Of a stretch of DNA of 64,000 nucleotides, positions 1 through 10,173 are shown piece by piece (the stretch's first letter is position 1; the number at the start of each line of letters is the position of its first letter). A program made the translations under genes and the position numbers. The notes below the pieces were generated by a model. It searched no databases. It had not been told where the DNA came from and saw nothing but the letters and a program-made list of their open reading frames with translations. The stretch lies in assembly GCF_012070395.1 (NCBI RefSeq), contig NZ_JAAFYS010000001.1, positions 722,001-786,000 on the forward strand, in the 5' to 3' direction. This stretch comes from Pseudoroseicyclus tamaricis (GTDB lineage: Bacteria > Pseudomonadota > Alphaproteobacteria > Rhodobacterales > Rhodobacteraceae).

Positions 1-944
1 TCGGCGTCAACGGATCGCCCGTTTCGTCCCTGAACTTGCCGGGGAGGGGAGAGGACGGTTGCGCGCCGGACGTCTTTGCTGGAACTCTGCCGCGTCGGCG
101 CACGCTGGCGTCGATAAGTCGCTCCTGCACCTTATCCCACAGCGCCTCTTCGATGATCGCGGGGTGAAGTCCGGGCCACACCTGGTCCTTGTGCTTTACC
201 TCGCCGCGATAGACAGGATTGGTCAGGATCCGGTGGATCTGCTCGCGGCTGAGGACAACCCCTGCGCGCGCCCGCTCGGGAAGAGGTGCAGCTTCGACCG
301 GAGGCCGCGCGACGCTGCAACAGCAGCCGTGGCGCTGAGGCAACCATGCTCCAAGTAGAGATCGAAGAGCGCGCGCACCGCTGTCGCCTCCGCCTCATTG
401 TCGACCAACTCGCGGCGGCTGCCGTCGGGGTGAGGGTCGTAGCCGAGTGGCGGCAGGCCGCCCATCCAGAGCCCCTTCTTCTTGGAGATAGCGATGTTGT
501 CCCGGATCCGCTCGGCCGTCACCTCGCGCTCTAACTGAGCGAAGGAGAGAAGGACATGCAGCGTCAGCCGGCCCATGGAGGACGAGGTATTGAAGGCCTG
601 CGTCACGGACACGAAAGAACATTCCTTTGCCTCGAAGCGCTCCACCAGCAGGGCGAAGTCTGCAAGGAGCGGGTCAGACGGTCGATCTTGTAGACGACCA
701 CCACGTCCATTCGGCCAGCGTCGATATCGGCGAGGAGGCGGCGAAGGGCAGGGCGGTCGAGCTTTCCGCCGGAGATGCCGCAATCGTCGTATCGCGTCTT
801 GATGGGCATCCAGCCCTCGTGCTTCTGGCTCGCGATATAGGAGGCGCAGGCCTGGTGCTGCGCATCGAGGGAGTTGAACTCCTGATCCAGACCGTCCTCG
901 GAGGATTTCCGGGTGTAGATCGCACAGCGCACCCGGGTGGTCAT
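1..944 (-). pseudogene. Large serine recombinase, frameshifted, cut by left window edge
   Basis: Site-specific serine recombinases cut and rejoin DNA through an N-terminal resolvase domain. Translation from ATG 944 gives a typical N-terminus (CAIYTRKSSEDGL, then YDDCGISGGKLDRPAL and VVYKIDRLTRSL). The frame is then lost at about 675 by an apparent one-base deletion and resumes in another frame (DFALLVERFE, QLEREVTAERIRDNIA, KKKGLWMGG). A second frame change near 260 is needed to reach the recombinase-domain segment HRILTNPVYRGEV. Two frameshifts make a functional enzyme very unlikely. The start overlaps the stop of the DUF2924 gene as ATGA, so the cassette was once translationally coupled. 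The 3' end lies outside the window. Confidence 0.85.
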
Positions 945-1345
945 CTGCGCGCCCCGGTGAGGCCGAAGAAGCGGGGACCCGACCAATGAGCTCCCGTGAT
1001 CTCTTTGGCGATGGCCGAGAGCGACCGCCAGTGCCGGCCGTTCCAGGCGAAGCCCTTCTCCAGCACTTCGACGACATGCGTCACTCCGTTCCACTACCGC
1101 AGCAGCCGCCAGCCCGGCTTCATCCTTTTCGTGCGCTCGGGAATGCCGGAGGATCGCGCCTTGGTCAGCTGCGACACGACACTCCTGCGCATCCCGCCAA
1201 GTTGCCGCGACTGGATTTCGAACGCCAGGAATCGACGAAGGAATACTTGGCTCATGCCCTTCGGTGGCATGGTGTTGAACATGGCCGACCAGGCGGCCAC
1301 CAAGGCAGCCCGGTCCATCTCCTCGATGCCGGCGACCGCGATCAC
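941..1345 (-). pseudogene. DUF2924 family protein, interrupted by an internal stop
   Basis: DUF2924 proteins are small and of unknown function, and they commonly sit directly upstream of serine recombinases in alphaproteobacteria. Reading starts at a GTG overlapping the preceding stop (GTGA at 1342-1345). The frame runs IAVAGIEEMDRAALVAAW to GWRLLR and meets TAG at 1094-1096. The same frame then continues with family-typical sequence (WNGVTHVVEVLEKGFAWNG, then FFGLTG) to a TGA at 941-943. Only a nonsense change has broken it, so decay may be recent, and stop readthrough or a sequencing error cannot be excluded. Confidence 0.75.
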
Positions 1346-1574
1346 GTCGCCTCCGGCGCGTCGGCTGCGGTGATCCGGTAGATCGCGAGGCGCCCCTTTT
1401 CTTCGCTCACCTCCCGCTGGACTGTGACCCCGTCTTCCGCAAACCGCTCAGGGAAAGGCGAGCGCTGTGCTGCTGCCAGCCGGTTGCCATGCAGATGGAC
1501 TCGAGGCTCGCGCCCTGCTTCCGCTCGAGGAGCTTGCGCACGCGAGTCTCTTGGTTTTCGGGCGATTTGGTCAT
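1342..1574 (-). pseudogene. DUF3489 family protein, frameshifted
   Basis: DUF3489 proteins are short winged-helix-like proteins of unknown function found upstream of DUF2924 and recombinase genes. From ATG 1574 the frame reads MTKSPENQETRVRKLLERKQ, then ASLESICMATGWQQHSARLS, which matches the family's N-terminal half. Near 1430 the family frame is lost; in the next frame it continues as GVTVQREVSEEKGRLAIYRI and ends at 1342. A single missing base explains the break. The original stop overlaps the GTG of the DUF2924 gene, so the three genes formed one coupled unit. Confidence 0.65.
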
Positions 1575-2041
1575 CGTTGCGACTCCTGTAGACGGGCCCG
1601 CACCATGCAGGTTTCCCTACCGAGAAGCGCCTGGTCAACAGCCGGGCGTGGGTCACCAACGCTCTGCTTGCGAGGGAAGTCGAGTGGAATCGCGCTGGGG
1701 CTTTAACTTCATGGACGGCCCCTCTCGCGACCCTGCACACCAGGTGCGCAATCTGGTAGAGTGCTCTGATCTCCCACAAGATCGTCCACGACTGTGCTAG
1801 GAGTGCTGAACGCCAAGGTGGCTGCATGAAGGTCCTGGAAGGGCGGAATGCGACCATTCGCTGCGGTCGACACGAACGACCGGCTAGAACGGAGCGAGAA
1901 CCTTCGATGCGATCCGCACCAAGGTCGCGGCAGGGCCGGAAGTGGCGTCTCGCTGCTTGCAGGACGAACGGCGAGGAAGGGCCTGTCTCAATGAAACACC
2001 GGCCTTCCTGGCGGTCCGACCACTGATTGAACTCTGCCCCG
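1575..2041. other. Gene-free gap with no recognised content
   Basis: This 467-base stretch lies upstream of the broken DUF3489 gene and downstream of the 5'-nucleotidase-like gene. I see no convincing protein homology in any frame, no strong hairpin and no clear promoter. It probably contains the old promoter of the recombinase cassette and may mark the edge of a mobile element, but no attachment repeat could be identified. Confidence 0.4.
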
Positions 2042-3418
2042 TCAACCCGAAGCGAGATGTCGCATCACGACCTCCTTCAGCTCCAGCCCTTCTACTTCCT
2101 GGAACGTCAGTCCGTCCGTTCCGAGGTAGGTTTCCTGGTTCGATGCCGGCCAGGAGTTCATGGCCAGTCGATAGATGGCATCAGGGTCGAGATCGACCTC
2201 GGCGACATGCATGTAATCGCCCGTCCGCGCGTCGAGGGAGGCCGCTGCGAACTGATTGGTGCGCGACAGGATCGTGGTGAGGTCCGCGCCGGAAATTTCT
2301 GTGACACTGATTCCGCCACCGAAGCGGATGAAGGCGTCGAGATCGTAGCGCGTGAGCGGCCCTTCGCTCAGCGGCGCGCCGAAGGTGGTGTGGCTGAGCA
2401 TGGCAAGATCAGCCTGCGCCGCCTGCCGCACGGCCTCGGCGGCGACGAGGATGGAGGCGTGAAGGTCCAGCGTCTGCGGGATCCGCGCCAGCACCTCGCG
2501 ATCCTCGGCGGTCAGGTGAGCTTCCATCTGCGCGGCGATCAGCGCGGCGAGGTCCGCGTCGCCGGACCCGGCCGGAATGTCCTCGGCGGTGTAGCTGGCC
2601 CGGACGGTGCCGGTCGCGCGGGTAAGGTCGATGCGGCCGAGCAGGGTGCCCCAGCTGGCGCCGTGGAAATAGAGTGCGTCCTGCGGCGTCATCTCGAAGG
2701 ACAGATGGTCGTGGCCGCCCTGGATCACCGCCCCTGCCGGCAGCGCGCCCAGCACCGCCTTGTCCGGCGTCACGCCGGCATGGCTCATGACGACCACGAG
2801 GTCCGCCTCCGTCACGAGCTCGGGCAGCGCCTCTAGCGCGAACTCGGCCGGATCGGCGAAGCCGAGTGTGTCGCGCACCTCCTCGCGGTAGACGAAGGCG
2901 TTGGTGGTGGCGAGGCCGAGCAGGGCGATGTCGATATCGCCGAGCGTCAGCCGGTGGCCCGGCTCGGCGAAGTAGTCGCCCGTGCGGGTGTCGACGAGGT
3001 TCGAGACGACCTGCACGCCCATCTCCCGCGCCCGGGCGACGACGTCGGTCATATCGTCCATGATCGCCGTCTCGTGGTTACCGAGGTTCAGGATCACCGG
3101 CATCTCGGCCGCCGCCGCGCGCAGGAAGGCCCAGTCCGCCTCCGCGTCAGAGCGCAGCGCAACGACGTTCCCCCGCTCGAACACGTCGCCGTTGATGAGC
3201 AGTGCCATCGGCACGTCGGTGCCGGCCCGCGCCTGTCGAAGCCGGGCCAGGATCGCGGGCAACCGGGCATAGGGCGAGTGCAGGTCGGCGATGGTGAAGA
3301 GCACCGCGTCGCCGGCGGACTGGGCGCGTAGCGCGCCGGGGATGCTCGCGGCCGCGAGGGACGCCGCGCCGGCCTTGAGGACATGTCGTCTGTCGATGGC
3401 GGTGGTCAGAAAGGGCAT
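2042..3418 (-). CDS. Tat-exported 5'-nucleotidase-like metallophosphoesterase
   Basis: Predicted periplasmic metal-dependent phosphoesterase of the UshA/5'-nucleotidase family, 458 residues. Such enzymes dephosphorylate nucleotides so that the nucleoside or phosphate can be salvaged. The chosen ATG gives a twin-arginine leader (DRRHVLKAG, Arg10-Arg11) ending near Ala32. A longer frame starting at 3538 would overlap the preceding gene and bury the leader. Metallophosphatase motifs are in order: D45-x-H47, G77-D78, G113-N114-H115-E116, S212-H213 and GGHDH at 234-238. A 5'-nucleotidase C-terminal domain fills roughly 290-430. It lies 82 bases after the oxoprolinase gene on the same strand and may be co-transcribed with it. 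The substrate is not fixed by sequence; 2',3'-cyclic phosphodiesterase activity is also possible. Confidence 0.85.
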   Translation of the reverse strand: MPFLTTAIDRRHVLKAGAASLAAASIPGALRAQSAGDAVLFTIADLHSPYARLPAILARLRQARAGTDVPMALLINGDVFERGNVVALRSDAEADWAFLRAAAAEMPVILNLGNHETAIMDDMTDVVARAREMGVQVVSNLVDTRTGDYFAEPGHRLTLGDIDIALLGLATTNAFVYREEVRDTLGFADPAEFALEALPELVTEADLVVVMSHAGVTPDKAVLGALPAGAVIQGGHDHLSFEMTPQDALYFHGASWGTLLGRIDLTRATGTVRASYTAEDIPAGSGDADLAALIAAQMEAHLTAEDREVLARIPQTLDLHASILVAAEAVRQAAQADLAMLSHTTFGAPLSEGPLTRYDLDAFIRFGGGISVTEISGADLTTILSRTNQFAAASLDARTGDYMHVAEVDLDPDAIYRLAMNSWPASNQETYLGTDGLTFQEVEGLELKEVVMRHLASG

Positions 3419-3500
3419 GTGTCGCGTGCTCCGGTCGTTGGGAAAGGTATGGAAACGATGTCGGTGCCGCGAACGGCCCGGGCGGGTCTTCTGGTCATGA

Positions 3501-6500
3501 TCATTCGGCTGCCTCGCGCCGCGCATTGGGCGCACCATAGCCGCCGCCGCCCGGCGTTTTCATGACAAAGACATCGCCGGGCTGGACCTCGGCGCGATCG
3601 TTGCCGGCGAGGGCCTCGGCGTTGCCGTCCGCCCGCTCCACAAGGTTCTCTCCCGGCAGCCCCGGAAAGCCGCCCGCCGCGCCGTGCGGCGCCGTGGCGC
3701 GGTGCGAGGACAGGACGGTCACCGTCATCGGCTCGAGGAAGCGCAGCCGGCGCACGATCCCGTCGCCACCCTGCCACCGCCCCGCGCCGCCCGAGCCGGA
3801 GCGGATCGAAAATTCCTCCACCCGAACCGGGAAGCGCGCTTCTAGCACCTCGGGGTCGGTCATGCGGGTGTTGGTCATGTGGCTGTGCACGGCGGAAGCG
3901 CCGTCGAAGCCCTCGCCGGCGCCGGTTCCGCCGCAGATCGTCTCGTAATTCTGGTGGCGATTGTTGCCGTAGACGAAGTTGTTCATCGTCCCCTGGCTGC
4001 CCGCGATCGCCCCGAGCGCGCCGTAGAGCGCCTCCGCGATGGCTTGGCTGACCTCGGTGTTGCCCGAGATGACGGCTGCGCCGGGGGCTGGGTTGATGAA
4101 GCAGCCCTCTGGCACGATCAGTCGGATCGGGGCGAGGCAGCCCTCGTTCAGCGGGATGTCGGTGCCAACGAGGGTGCGCAGGACGTAGAGCACCACGGCG
4201 CGCGTGATCGCGCGCGGGGCATTGTAGTTGCCAGCATCCTGCTGCGAGGTGCCGGTGAAGTCGATCACCGCCTCGCCCGCCTCCCGGTCCACGCGCAACG
4301 CCACCTCGATCTTCGCGCCGCCGTCGAGCGTGTAGGTGAATTGGCCATCCGGCAGGTCCCGCAGAACCCGTCGCACCGCCGCCTCGGCGTTGGCCTGCAC
4401 GTGGCCCATATAGGCGAGCATCACGTCGCGGCCGTAGCGCCCCGTCATCCGACGCAGCTCGGCCAGGCCGGTCTCGTTCGCGGCCATCTGGGCCTTGATG
4501 TCGGCAAGGTTCTGATCGGGGTTGCGCGCCGGCCACTCCGCCGAGGCCAGCACCTCCCGCAGTTCGGCCTCGCGCAGCGCGCCACCGCGGGCGAGCAGGA
4601 AGTTGCGCAGCACAACGCCCTCCTCCTCGATCCGGCGGCTGTCGGGTGGGGCCGACCCGGGGGTGGTGCCACCGATATCGGCGTGATGGCCGCGCGAAGC
4701 GACGACGAATAGGATTTCGGCCCCTGCATCGTCCCACACGGGTGTGACGACGGTGACGTCGGGGAGGTGGGTCCCGCCGCGCGCCGGGTCGTTGGTGGCG
4801 TAGACGTCGCCGGGCCGCATACGGCCGGCATTGTCGCCGAGGACCGTCCGGACGCTCTCGCTCATCGAACCGAGGTGGACGGGCACATGCGGCGCATTGG
4901 CGACGAGGTTGCCAGAGGCGTCGAAGATAGCGCAGGAGAAGTCGAACCGCTCCTTGATGTTCACCGAATAGGCGGTGTTGGCCAGCGTCGCGCCCATCTG
5001 CTCGGCGATGGACATGTAAAGGTTGCCCATCACCTCCAGCAGCACGGGATCGGCTTCCGTCCCCTCGGGGCGGGTCTCGGCGCGCGGCTCGGTGCGGGTC
5101 ACAATCAGGTTGCCGTAGCCGTCGGGCTGCGCGGTCCAGCCGGGTTCAATCATGTTGGTGCCGGTGGGCTCCACGACGAGGGCGGGGCCGGCGACGCGCT
5201 CGCCACTCGTCAGCGCCCCGCGATGCAGCACCGGCACCCCACGCCAGGCATCGCCGCACCAGATTCGCGCATCGGGCGCCGGGGCAGGGGACGTTTCAGG
5301 CTGCATCCCCGTCACCGCCTCGCCGGTGCGACCGATGGCTTCGACGCTGAGCTGCTCGATGGTCAACGGTTGATCCCCGGCGCCGAAGCCGAAGCGCTGG
5401 CGGTGGGCGGCATCGAAAGCGGCGCGCATGTCCTCCTGTGCGCCGAAGGGGACGGGCAGGGTCTGGAGGGCGATGCCGGCGCGGACATGCGCGGTGCGCA
5501 GGAGGGCGATGTCGTCGATGCCCTGCTCGGCCACCTCGCTCCGCGCGTCCGCGGCGATGCCTTCCAGCGCCTCCGCGGCGGCGCCCACCTCCTCCAGCGG
5601 CCGGCCCCACTGCACCTCGCGCAGCGCACGGATATCGGCAAGACCCATGCCCAAGGCCGAGAGCACGCCGGCATGGGGGTGGACGAAGACCGTGTCCATA
5701 CGCAGCGCATCGGCCACCAGGCAGGCATGTTGCCCGCCCGCGCCGCCGAAGCACTGCAGGGTGTAGCCGGTGACGTCGTAGCCCTTCTCGACGCTGATCT
5801 TCTTGATCGCGGCGGCCATGTTCTGCACCGCGATGGTCAGGAACCCGGTCGCCAGCGCCTCCACGCTCATCGGCGGCTGGCCGGTCTCCGCGGCGATCTC
5901 GGCCGCCAGCGCCTCGAACGCCTGCCGCGGGGCGTCGGCATCCAGCGGCTGGTCGGCGCCGGGGCCGAACACCTTCGGGAAGAGCGCGGGCTGCAGCTTG
6001 CCGAGCACCACGTTGCAATCGGTCACCGTCAGCGGCCCGCCGCGGCGATAGGCGGCCGGGCCGGGATCGGCGCCCGCGCTCTCGGGCCCGACCTGAAGCC
6101 GCCCGTCCCGGAACGAGCAGATGGAGCCGCCGCCCGCCGCGACGGTGTGGATCGCCATCATCGGCGCCCGCATCCGGACGCCCGCCACCTCGGTCTCGAA
6201 GCTGCGCTCGAGCGTGCCGGCATAGTGGCAGACATCCGTGGAGGTGCCGCCCATGTCGAAGCCGATGAGCCGGTCATGACCCGCCGCCTCGGCGGTGCGG
6301 ACCATGCCGACAACGCCGCCGGCCGGGCCGGAGAGGATCGAGTCCTTGCCCTGAAAGCGGTCCGCCGCCGTCAGCCCGCCGCTGGACTGCATGAACATCA
6401 GCCGCGGCCCGCCCTCTTCCTCGCGGCCCAGAGCCGCGGCGACGCGATCGACGTAGCGGCGCAGGATGGGCGAGAGGTAGGCATCCACCACCGCCGTGTC

Positions 6501-7130
6501 GCCGCGCCCGATCAGCTTGATAAGGGGGCTCGCCTCGTGGCTGAGCGAGACCTGGGTGAAGCCCTGCTGCCGCGCCATGCGGCCAATGATCCGCTCGTGC
6601 TCCGGCGCGCGCCAGGCATGCATGAGCGCCACGGCAATGGAGCGGACGCCGGTGCCGTAGATGCGGGCCAATTCGCGCCGGACCTGCACGGTATCGAGCG
6701 GCAGAACCGTCTCGCCGCCGGCATCCAGCCGCTCGTCCACCTCCACCACGGCTTCGTAGAGTACCTCCGGCAGGCGGATGTTGAGGTCGAAGAGGCGCGG
6801 GCGGTTCTGGTAGCCGATGCGCAGCGCGTCGCGAAAGCCGCGGGTGATGAACAGCACCGTCCGGTCGCCCTTGCGCTCCAAGAGGGCATTGGTGGCGACC
6901 GTGGTGCCCATCTTAACCGAGCGGATCGTGCCCGGCGGGATCGGCGCCCCTTCGGCGAGGCCGAGCACGCTGCGGATCCCGTGGACGGCGGCGTCCTCGT
7001 ATTGCTCGGGATTTTCCGAGAGCACCTTTCGCGTGGTGATCGCCCCGTCCGGCGCGCGGGCGACGATATCGGTGAAGGTGCCGCCGCGATCGACCCAGAA
7101 TTGCCATGCGCCATGGGGCTGCTCATTCAT
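3501..7130 (-). CDS. 5-oxoprolinase / hydantoinase, fused A and B subunits
   Basis: At 1209 residues this matches the single-chain ATP-dependent 5-oxoprolinase type, in which HyuA-like and HyuB-like parts are fused. The known reaction of the family is ATP-driven opening of 5-oxoproline to glutamate; relatives open hydantoins or carboxylate acetone. The N-terminal hydantoinase/oxoprolinase signature [11 protein letters not shown] is at about 13-23. A hydantoinase A domain follows, with a glycine-rich segment (HTVAAGGGS, then [15 protein letters not shown]). From about residue 690 the HyuB part begins ([20 protein letters not shown]) and runs to the C-terminus ([11 protein letters not shown]). 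An AGGAG ribosome site precedes ATG 7130. It is divergent from a TRAP importer, which could deliver its substrate. 5-oxoproline versus hydantoin-type substrate cannot be settled by eye. Confidence 0.9.
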   Translation of the reverse strand: MNEQPHGAWQFWVDRGGTFTDIVARAPDGAITTRKVLSENPEQYEDAAVHGIRSVLGLAEGAPIPPGTIRSVKMGTTVATNALLERKGDRTVLFITRGFRDALRIGYQNRPRLFDLNIRLPEVLYEAVVEVDERLDAGGETVLPLDTVQVRRELARIYGTGVRSIAVALMHAWRAPEHERIIGRMARQQGFTQVSLSHEASPLIKLIGRGDTAVVDAYLSPILRRYVDRVAAALGREEEGGPRLMFMQSSGGLTAADRFQGKDSILSGPAGGVVGMVRTAEAAGHDRLIGFDMGGTSTDVCHYAGTLERSFETEVAGVRMRAPMMAIHTVAAGGGSICSFRDGRLQVGPESAGADPGPAAYRRGGPLTVTDCNVVLGKLQPALFPKVFGPGADQPLDADAPRQAFEALAAEIAAETGQPPMSVEALATGFLTIAVQNMAAAIKKISVEKGYDVTGYTLQCFGGAGGQHACLVADALRMDTVFVHPHAGVLSALGMGLADIRALREVQWGRPLEEVGAAAEALEGIAADARSEVAEQGIDDIALLRTAHVRAGIALQTLPVPFGAQEDMRAAFDAAHRQRFGFGAGDQPLTIEQLSVEAIGRTGEAVTGMQPETSPAPAPDARIWCGDAWRGVPVLHRGALTSGERVAGPALVVEPTGTNMIEPGWTAQPDGYGNLIVTRTEPRAETRPEGTEADPVLLEVMGNLYMSIAEQMGATLANTAYSVNIKERFDFSCAIFDASGNLVANAPHVPVHLGSMSESVRTVLGDNAGRMRPGDVYATNDPARGGTHLPDVTVVTPVWDDAGAEILFVVASRGHHADIGGTTPGSAPPDSRRIEEEGVVLRNFLLARGGALREAELREVLASAEWPARNPDQNLADIKAQMAANETGLAELRRMTGRYGRDVMLAYMGHVQANAEAAVRRVLRDLPDGQFTYTLDGGAKIEVALRVDREAGEAVIDFTGTSQQDAGNYNAPRAITRAVVLYVLRTLVGTDIPLNEGCLAPIRLIVPEGCFINPAPGAAVISGNTEVSQAIAEALYGALGAIAGSQGTMNNFVYGNNRHQNYETICGGTGAGEGFDGASAVHSHMTNTRMTDPEVLEARFPVRVEEFSIRSGSGGAGRWQGGDGIVRRLRFLEPMTVTVLSSHRATAPHGAAGGFPGLPGENLVERADGNAEALAGNDRAEVQPGDVFVMKTPGGGGYGAPNARREAAE

Positions 7131-7169
7131 TGGTCATCTCCTGCATATCGTCGGCAAAACGCTTACGAT

Positions 7170-7199
7170 TTGTTGACAAGATAATTTCGTGCGGTCAAC
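7170..7199. promoter_or_regulatory. Candidate operator/promoter between oxoprolinase and TRAP operons
   Basis: The 150-base divergent gap is notably more AT-rich than its flanks. It contains TTGTTGACAA (7170-7179), near-palindromic as TTGT-NN-ACAA and including a perfect -35-like TTGACA. A further inverted pair is GTTGAC (7172-7177) and GTCAAC (7194-7199). A good -10 at standard spacing is not evident. The position suits a regulator acting on both operons, for example the MarR-type protein at 10174, but this is inference. Confidence 0.35.
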
Positions 7200-7280
7200 C
7201 TCCATCTATCCGCTGCGCCGGAGAGCCGGCGTGGCGGAGCAAGATTCAACCGCTCAAGCGACTGACAGACAGGGACCCTC

Positions 7281-8255
7281 ATGACCGCACACACGACAGC
7301 CCGGCTGATCGCCGGCCTTCTCGCCGCCACCGCCGTCCCGGCCGCCGCAGAGACCTGGGACATGCCGACTCCCTACGGCGACACCGTGTTCCACACCCAG
7401 AACATCATGGAGTTCGCAGAGGACGTGGCCGAAGCGACGGACGGCGAGCTCGAGATCACCGTGCACTCCGCCGGCTCTCTCTTTGCCCATCCCGAGATCA
7501 AGGATTCCGTTCGCCGCGGCCTTGCGCCCATCGGCGAGGTGCTGATGTCCCGGCTCGAGAACGAAGACCCGCTCTTCGGCATCGATTCCGTGCCCTTCCT
7601 TGCCGCGAGCTACGACGAGGCCGAGGCGCTTTGGGCGGCGTCGCGCCCCGCCATCGAGGAGAAGCTGGCCGAGCAGGGGCTGACGCTGCTCTTCGCCGTG
7701 CCGTGGCCGGGGCAGAGCCTCTACACGCAAGGCCCCGTCGAAAGCGTGGCCGACATGGAGGGCACCGCCTTCCGCGCCTACAACACCGCGACCGAGCGGC
7801 TGGCCACGCTGATGGGTGCCGTGCCGACGCAGATCGAGACCGGTGACATCCCCACCGCCTTCGCCACCGGCCGCGCCGACGCGATGATCACCTCGCCTTC
7901 CACCGGCGTCTCGTCGCAGGCCTGGGACTTCGTCTCCACCTATACCGAGCTTCAGGCCTGGCTGCCGAAGAACATGGTAATCGTGAACACCTCCTCCTTC
8001 GAGGGCCTGCCCGAAGAGGTGCAGACCGCCGTCATGGAGGCCGCCGAGGCCGCCGAGACCCGCGGCTGGGAGATGTCCGAGGCCGAGACCGAAGCGCAGA
8101 TCGCCGCGCTGACCGAGAACGGGATGGAGGTGATGGAGCCCTCCGAGACGCTGTCTGCCGAACTCGCCGAGATCGGCGAGACGATGTCCGCGGAATGGAG
8201 CGAGCAGGCCGGCGAAGAAGGGCAGGCGGTGATCGACGCCTACCGCGCCGAGTAA
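7281..8255 (+). CDS. TRAP transporter substrate-binding protein (DctP family)
   Basis: Periplasmic solute-binding subunit of a tripartite ATP-independent importer, which typically binds organic acids. It has 324 residues. A Sec signal peptide covers about residues 1-24, with cleavage after AAA before ETWDM. The mature part shows the DctP pattern: an N-terminal lobe (FAEDVAEATDGELEITVHSA), a central strand (GTAFRAYNTATERL) and the family-typical ETGDIPTAFATGRADAMITS. It is the first gene of a P-Q-M-regulator operon divergent from 5-oxoprolinase, so a cyclic amide or carboxylate such as 5-oxoproline is a plausible ligand. The C-terminal third is strikingly Glu/Ala-rich. Confidence 0.92.
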   Translation: MTAHTTARLIAGLLAATAVPAAAETWDMPTPYGDTVFHTQNIMEFAEDVAEATDGELEITVHSAGSLFAHPEIKDSVRRGLAPIGEVLMSRLENEDPLFGIDSVPFLAASYDEAEALWAASRPAIEEKLAEQGLTLLFAVPWPGQSLYTQGPVESVADMEGTAFRAYNTATERLATLMGAVPTQIETGDIPTAFATGRADAMITSPSTGVSSQAWDFVSTYTELQAWLPKNMVIVNTSSFEGLPEEVQTAVMEAAEAAETRGWEMSEAETEAQIAALTENGMEVMEPSETLSAELAEIGETMSAEWSEQAGEEGQAVIDAYRAE

Positions 8256-8265
8256 GCGCCGTCCT

Positions 8266-8292
8266 CCGGGGCTGCCGCGCCGGCGGCCCCGG
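8266..8292 (+). terminator. Intercistronic hairpin after TRAP binding-protein gene
   Basis: Arms CCGGGGCTGCCG and CGGCGGCCCCGG pair over 12 positions with one G-U wobble around a three-base loop CGC. There is no T-tract, so a processing/attenuation structure is more likely than a full terminator. It begins 10 bases after the binding-protein stop and precedes the membrane-subunit genes, where it would favour excess binding protein. Confidence 0.6.
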
Positions 8293-8326
8293 CACCCTTT
8301 TGCACGTCCGCGCATCGGAGCCCGCC

Positions 8327-8878
8327 ATGCGATTGTTCCTCGACCGGTTATATGCCGGATCCCTCTTCGCCTCGGCGGCCAGCTTCGCCGCGATCGCCGG
8401 GCTCGTCCTCATCCAGGTTCTTGGCCGGCTGATCGACCGCGCCGCCCGGCTCGTCGGCGCGCCGCCGCCGGGGGTGACCGTGCCCTCGCTCGCAGAGATC
8501 GGCGGCTTCCTCTTCGTCGCCGGGGTGACACTGGGGCTGGCCGGCACCTTCGTGCGGGGCGGACATGTGCGGGTCTCGCTGCTGACGCGGGCGCTGCCGC
8601 CGGGCGCCGGGCGCGGGCTGTCGGCCCTCGTCGCGGCGGCGGCGCTGGGGCTTTCGGCCTTCGGAACATGGTCGAGCTGGCTGCAGACGGTGGATAGCTG
8701 GGTCTTCGACAGCGTCAGCTTCGGAATGATCCGCGTCCCGCTCTGGCTGCCGCAGGGCGTGATGACGCTGGGCCTCGCTCTGCTGACGCTGGCCGTGCTC
8801 GACGCGCTGATCCAGCTGCTGCGCGGTGCCACGCCGGCCTACGAGATCGGCGAGGCGGAAGCCGGGGGAGAGGGCTGA
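8327..8878 (+). CDS. TRAP transporter small permease (DctQ family)
   Basis: Small membrane subunit of the importer, 183 residues with about four hydrophobic helices (near 10-30, 48-68, 85-110 and 135-160). The ATG at 8327 is chosen because the protein then opens with the usual short cytoplasmic start (MRLFLDRLY) before helix 1. An upstream in-frame start would overlap the binding-protein gene. A DctQ-like stretch is GGFLFVAGVTLGLAGTFVRG, followed by GGHVRVSLL. The stop overlaps the next start (TGATG), indicating coupled translation with the large permease. Confidence 0.88.
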   Translation: MRLFLDRLYAGSLFASAASFAAIAGLVLIQVLGRLIDRAARLVGAPPPGVTVPSLAEIGGFLFVAGVTLGLAGTFVRGGHVRVSLLTRALPPGAGRGLSALVAAAALGLSAFGTWSSWLQTVDSWVFDSVSFGMIRVPLWLPQGVMTLGLALLTLAVLDALIQLLRGATPAYEIGEAEAGGEG

Positions 8879-10170
8879 TGGAGATCGCGACCCTCGCGCC
8901 GATCCTGATCGTGCTGCTCTTCGCCGCGCTGGCGGCGGGCCTGTGGATCGGCTTCGCGCTGATCGTCATCGGCCTCGTCGCCATGGCGGCGGCCTCGTCC
9001 GCGCCCGTCACGCTGGTCTTCGCCACCCGTGTCTGGGGCGGGCTGACGGTGTGGGATCTCACCGCCCTGCCGATGTTCATCTGGATGGGCGAGATCCTCG
9101 TGCGCTCGCGGCTCTCGGCGGACATGTTCGCCGGGCTCGCGCCCTTCACCCGCTACCTGCCGGGGCGGCTTCTTCACGTGAACGTCCTCGGCTGCGCGCT
9201 CTTCGCTGCCGTTTCCGGCTCGTCCGCCGCGACCACGGCGACGATCGGGCGCATGTCGGTGCCCGAGCTGACGGCGCGGGGCTACGATCCGCGCATCGCG
9301 ATCGGCAGCCTCGCCGGATCGGGCACCTTCGGCTTCCTGATCCCGCCCTCGATCATCATGATCGTCTACGGCGCGGCGACAGAGCAATCCATCGCCCGGC
9401 TGTTCCTCGCCGGGCTGGTGCCGGGGCTGATGCTGGCCGTCCTGTTCTCGGGCTTCATCATGCTCTGGGCGACGACGCATCGCAGCGCCATGCCGGCAGA
9501 CGAGCCGGGATCGGGCGATCCGCGCGCCGTGCTTCGCCTCCTGCCGGTCATCGGGCTGATCGCCGCCGTCATCGGCTCGATCTATGCCGGCATCGCCTCG
9601 CCGACCGAGGCGGCGGTCATCGGCGTCGCAGGTGCGCTCATCCTCGCCTCCGCCACCGGTGCGCTGGGCTGGCGCGGGGCGGGCGAGGCGCTCATCGCCG
9701 CCACCCAGACCACCTGCATGATCGCCTTCATCCTCGCCGGGGCCGCATTCCTGACCGTGGCCATGGGCTATACCGGCATCCCCCGCGCGCTGGCCGCTTG
9801 GATCGGCGAGATGGGGCTGTCGCCCTATGCCCTTCTCGCGGCGCTGACGGTGTTCTTCGTCGTCATGGGCATGTTTCTCGACGGCATCTCGATCGTTGTG
9901 CTCACCGTCTCGATCATCATGCCGATGGTGCTGGAGGCCGGGATCGACCCGATCTGGTTTGGCGTCTTTCTCGTCCTCGTCGTCGAGATGAGCCAGATCA
10001 CCCCGCCCGTGGGCTTCAACCTCTTCGTGCTGCAGAAGATCACCGGGCGTGACATCCTTACCCTCGCGGCCTATGCCGCTCCCTTCTTCGGGCTTCTCGT
10101 GCTGGCCGTCGCCCTTCTGTCGGCCTTCCCGCAGATCGCCCTCTGGCTTCCCGGAACAATGCTGAACTGA
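8878..10170 (+). CDS. TRAP transporter large permease (DctM family)
   Basis: Sodium-coupled transport subunit of the TRAP importer. The 430 residues and about eleven to twelve hydrophobic segments are normal for DctM. Family hallmarks visible are FIWMGEILVRS, AVSGSSAATTATIG, then GYDPRIAIGSLAGSGTFGFL followed by IPPSIIMIVYG, and near the C-terminus EMSQITPPVGFNLFVLQ. Translation starts within the stop of the small-subunit gene. It is intact, unlike the unrelated dctM remnant downstream at 10733-11155. Confidence 0.92.
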   Translation: MEIATLAPILIVLLFAALAAGLWIGFALIVIGLVAMAAASSAPVTLVFATRVWGGLTVWDLTALPMFIWMGEILVRSRLSADMFAGLAPFTRYLPGRLLHVNVLGCALFAAVSGSSAATTATIGRMSVPELTARGYDPRIAIGSLAGSGTFGFLIPPSIIMIVYGAATEQSIARLFLAGLVPGLMLAVLFSGFIMLWATTHRSAMPADEPGSGDPRAVLRLLPVIGLIAAVIGSIYAGIASPTEAAVIGVAGALILASATGALGWRGAGEALIAATQTTCMIAFILAGAAFLTVAMGYTGIPRALAAWIGEMGLSPYALLAALTVFFVVMGMFLDGISIVVLTVSIIMPMVLEAGIDPIWFGVFLVLVVEMSQITPPVGFNLFVLQKITGRDILTLAAYAAPFFGLLVLAVALLSAFPQIALWLPGTMLN

Positions 10171-10173
10171 CCC

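Noticed and set aside
4767-7184. An 805-codon open frame antisense to the oxoprolinase gene
   Set aside because: It mirrors the codon pattern of a clearly homologous gene on the other strand. In DNA this rich in G+C, long antisense frames are expected, and the translation is low-complexity with no family features.
7281-10170. Naming the TRAP genes for C4-dicarboxylate uptake
   Set aside because: Substrate cannot be deduced from family membership, and the divergent oxoprolinase suggests another ligand, so no dct symbols were assigned.
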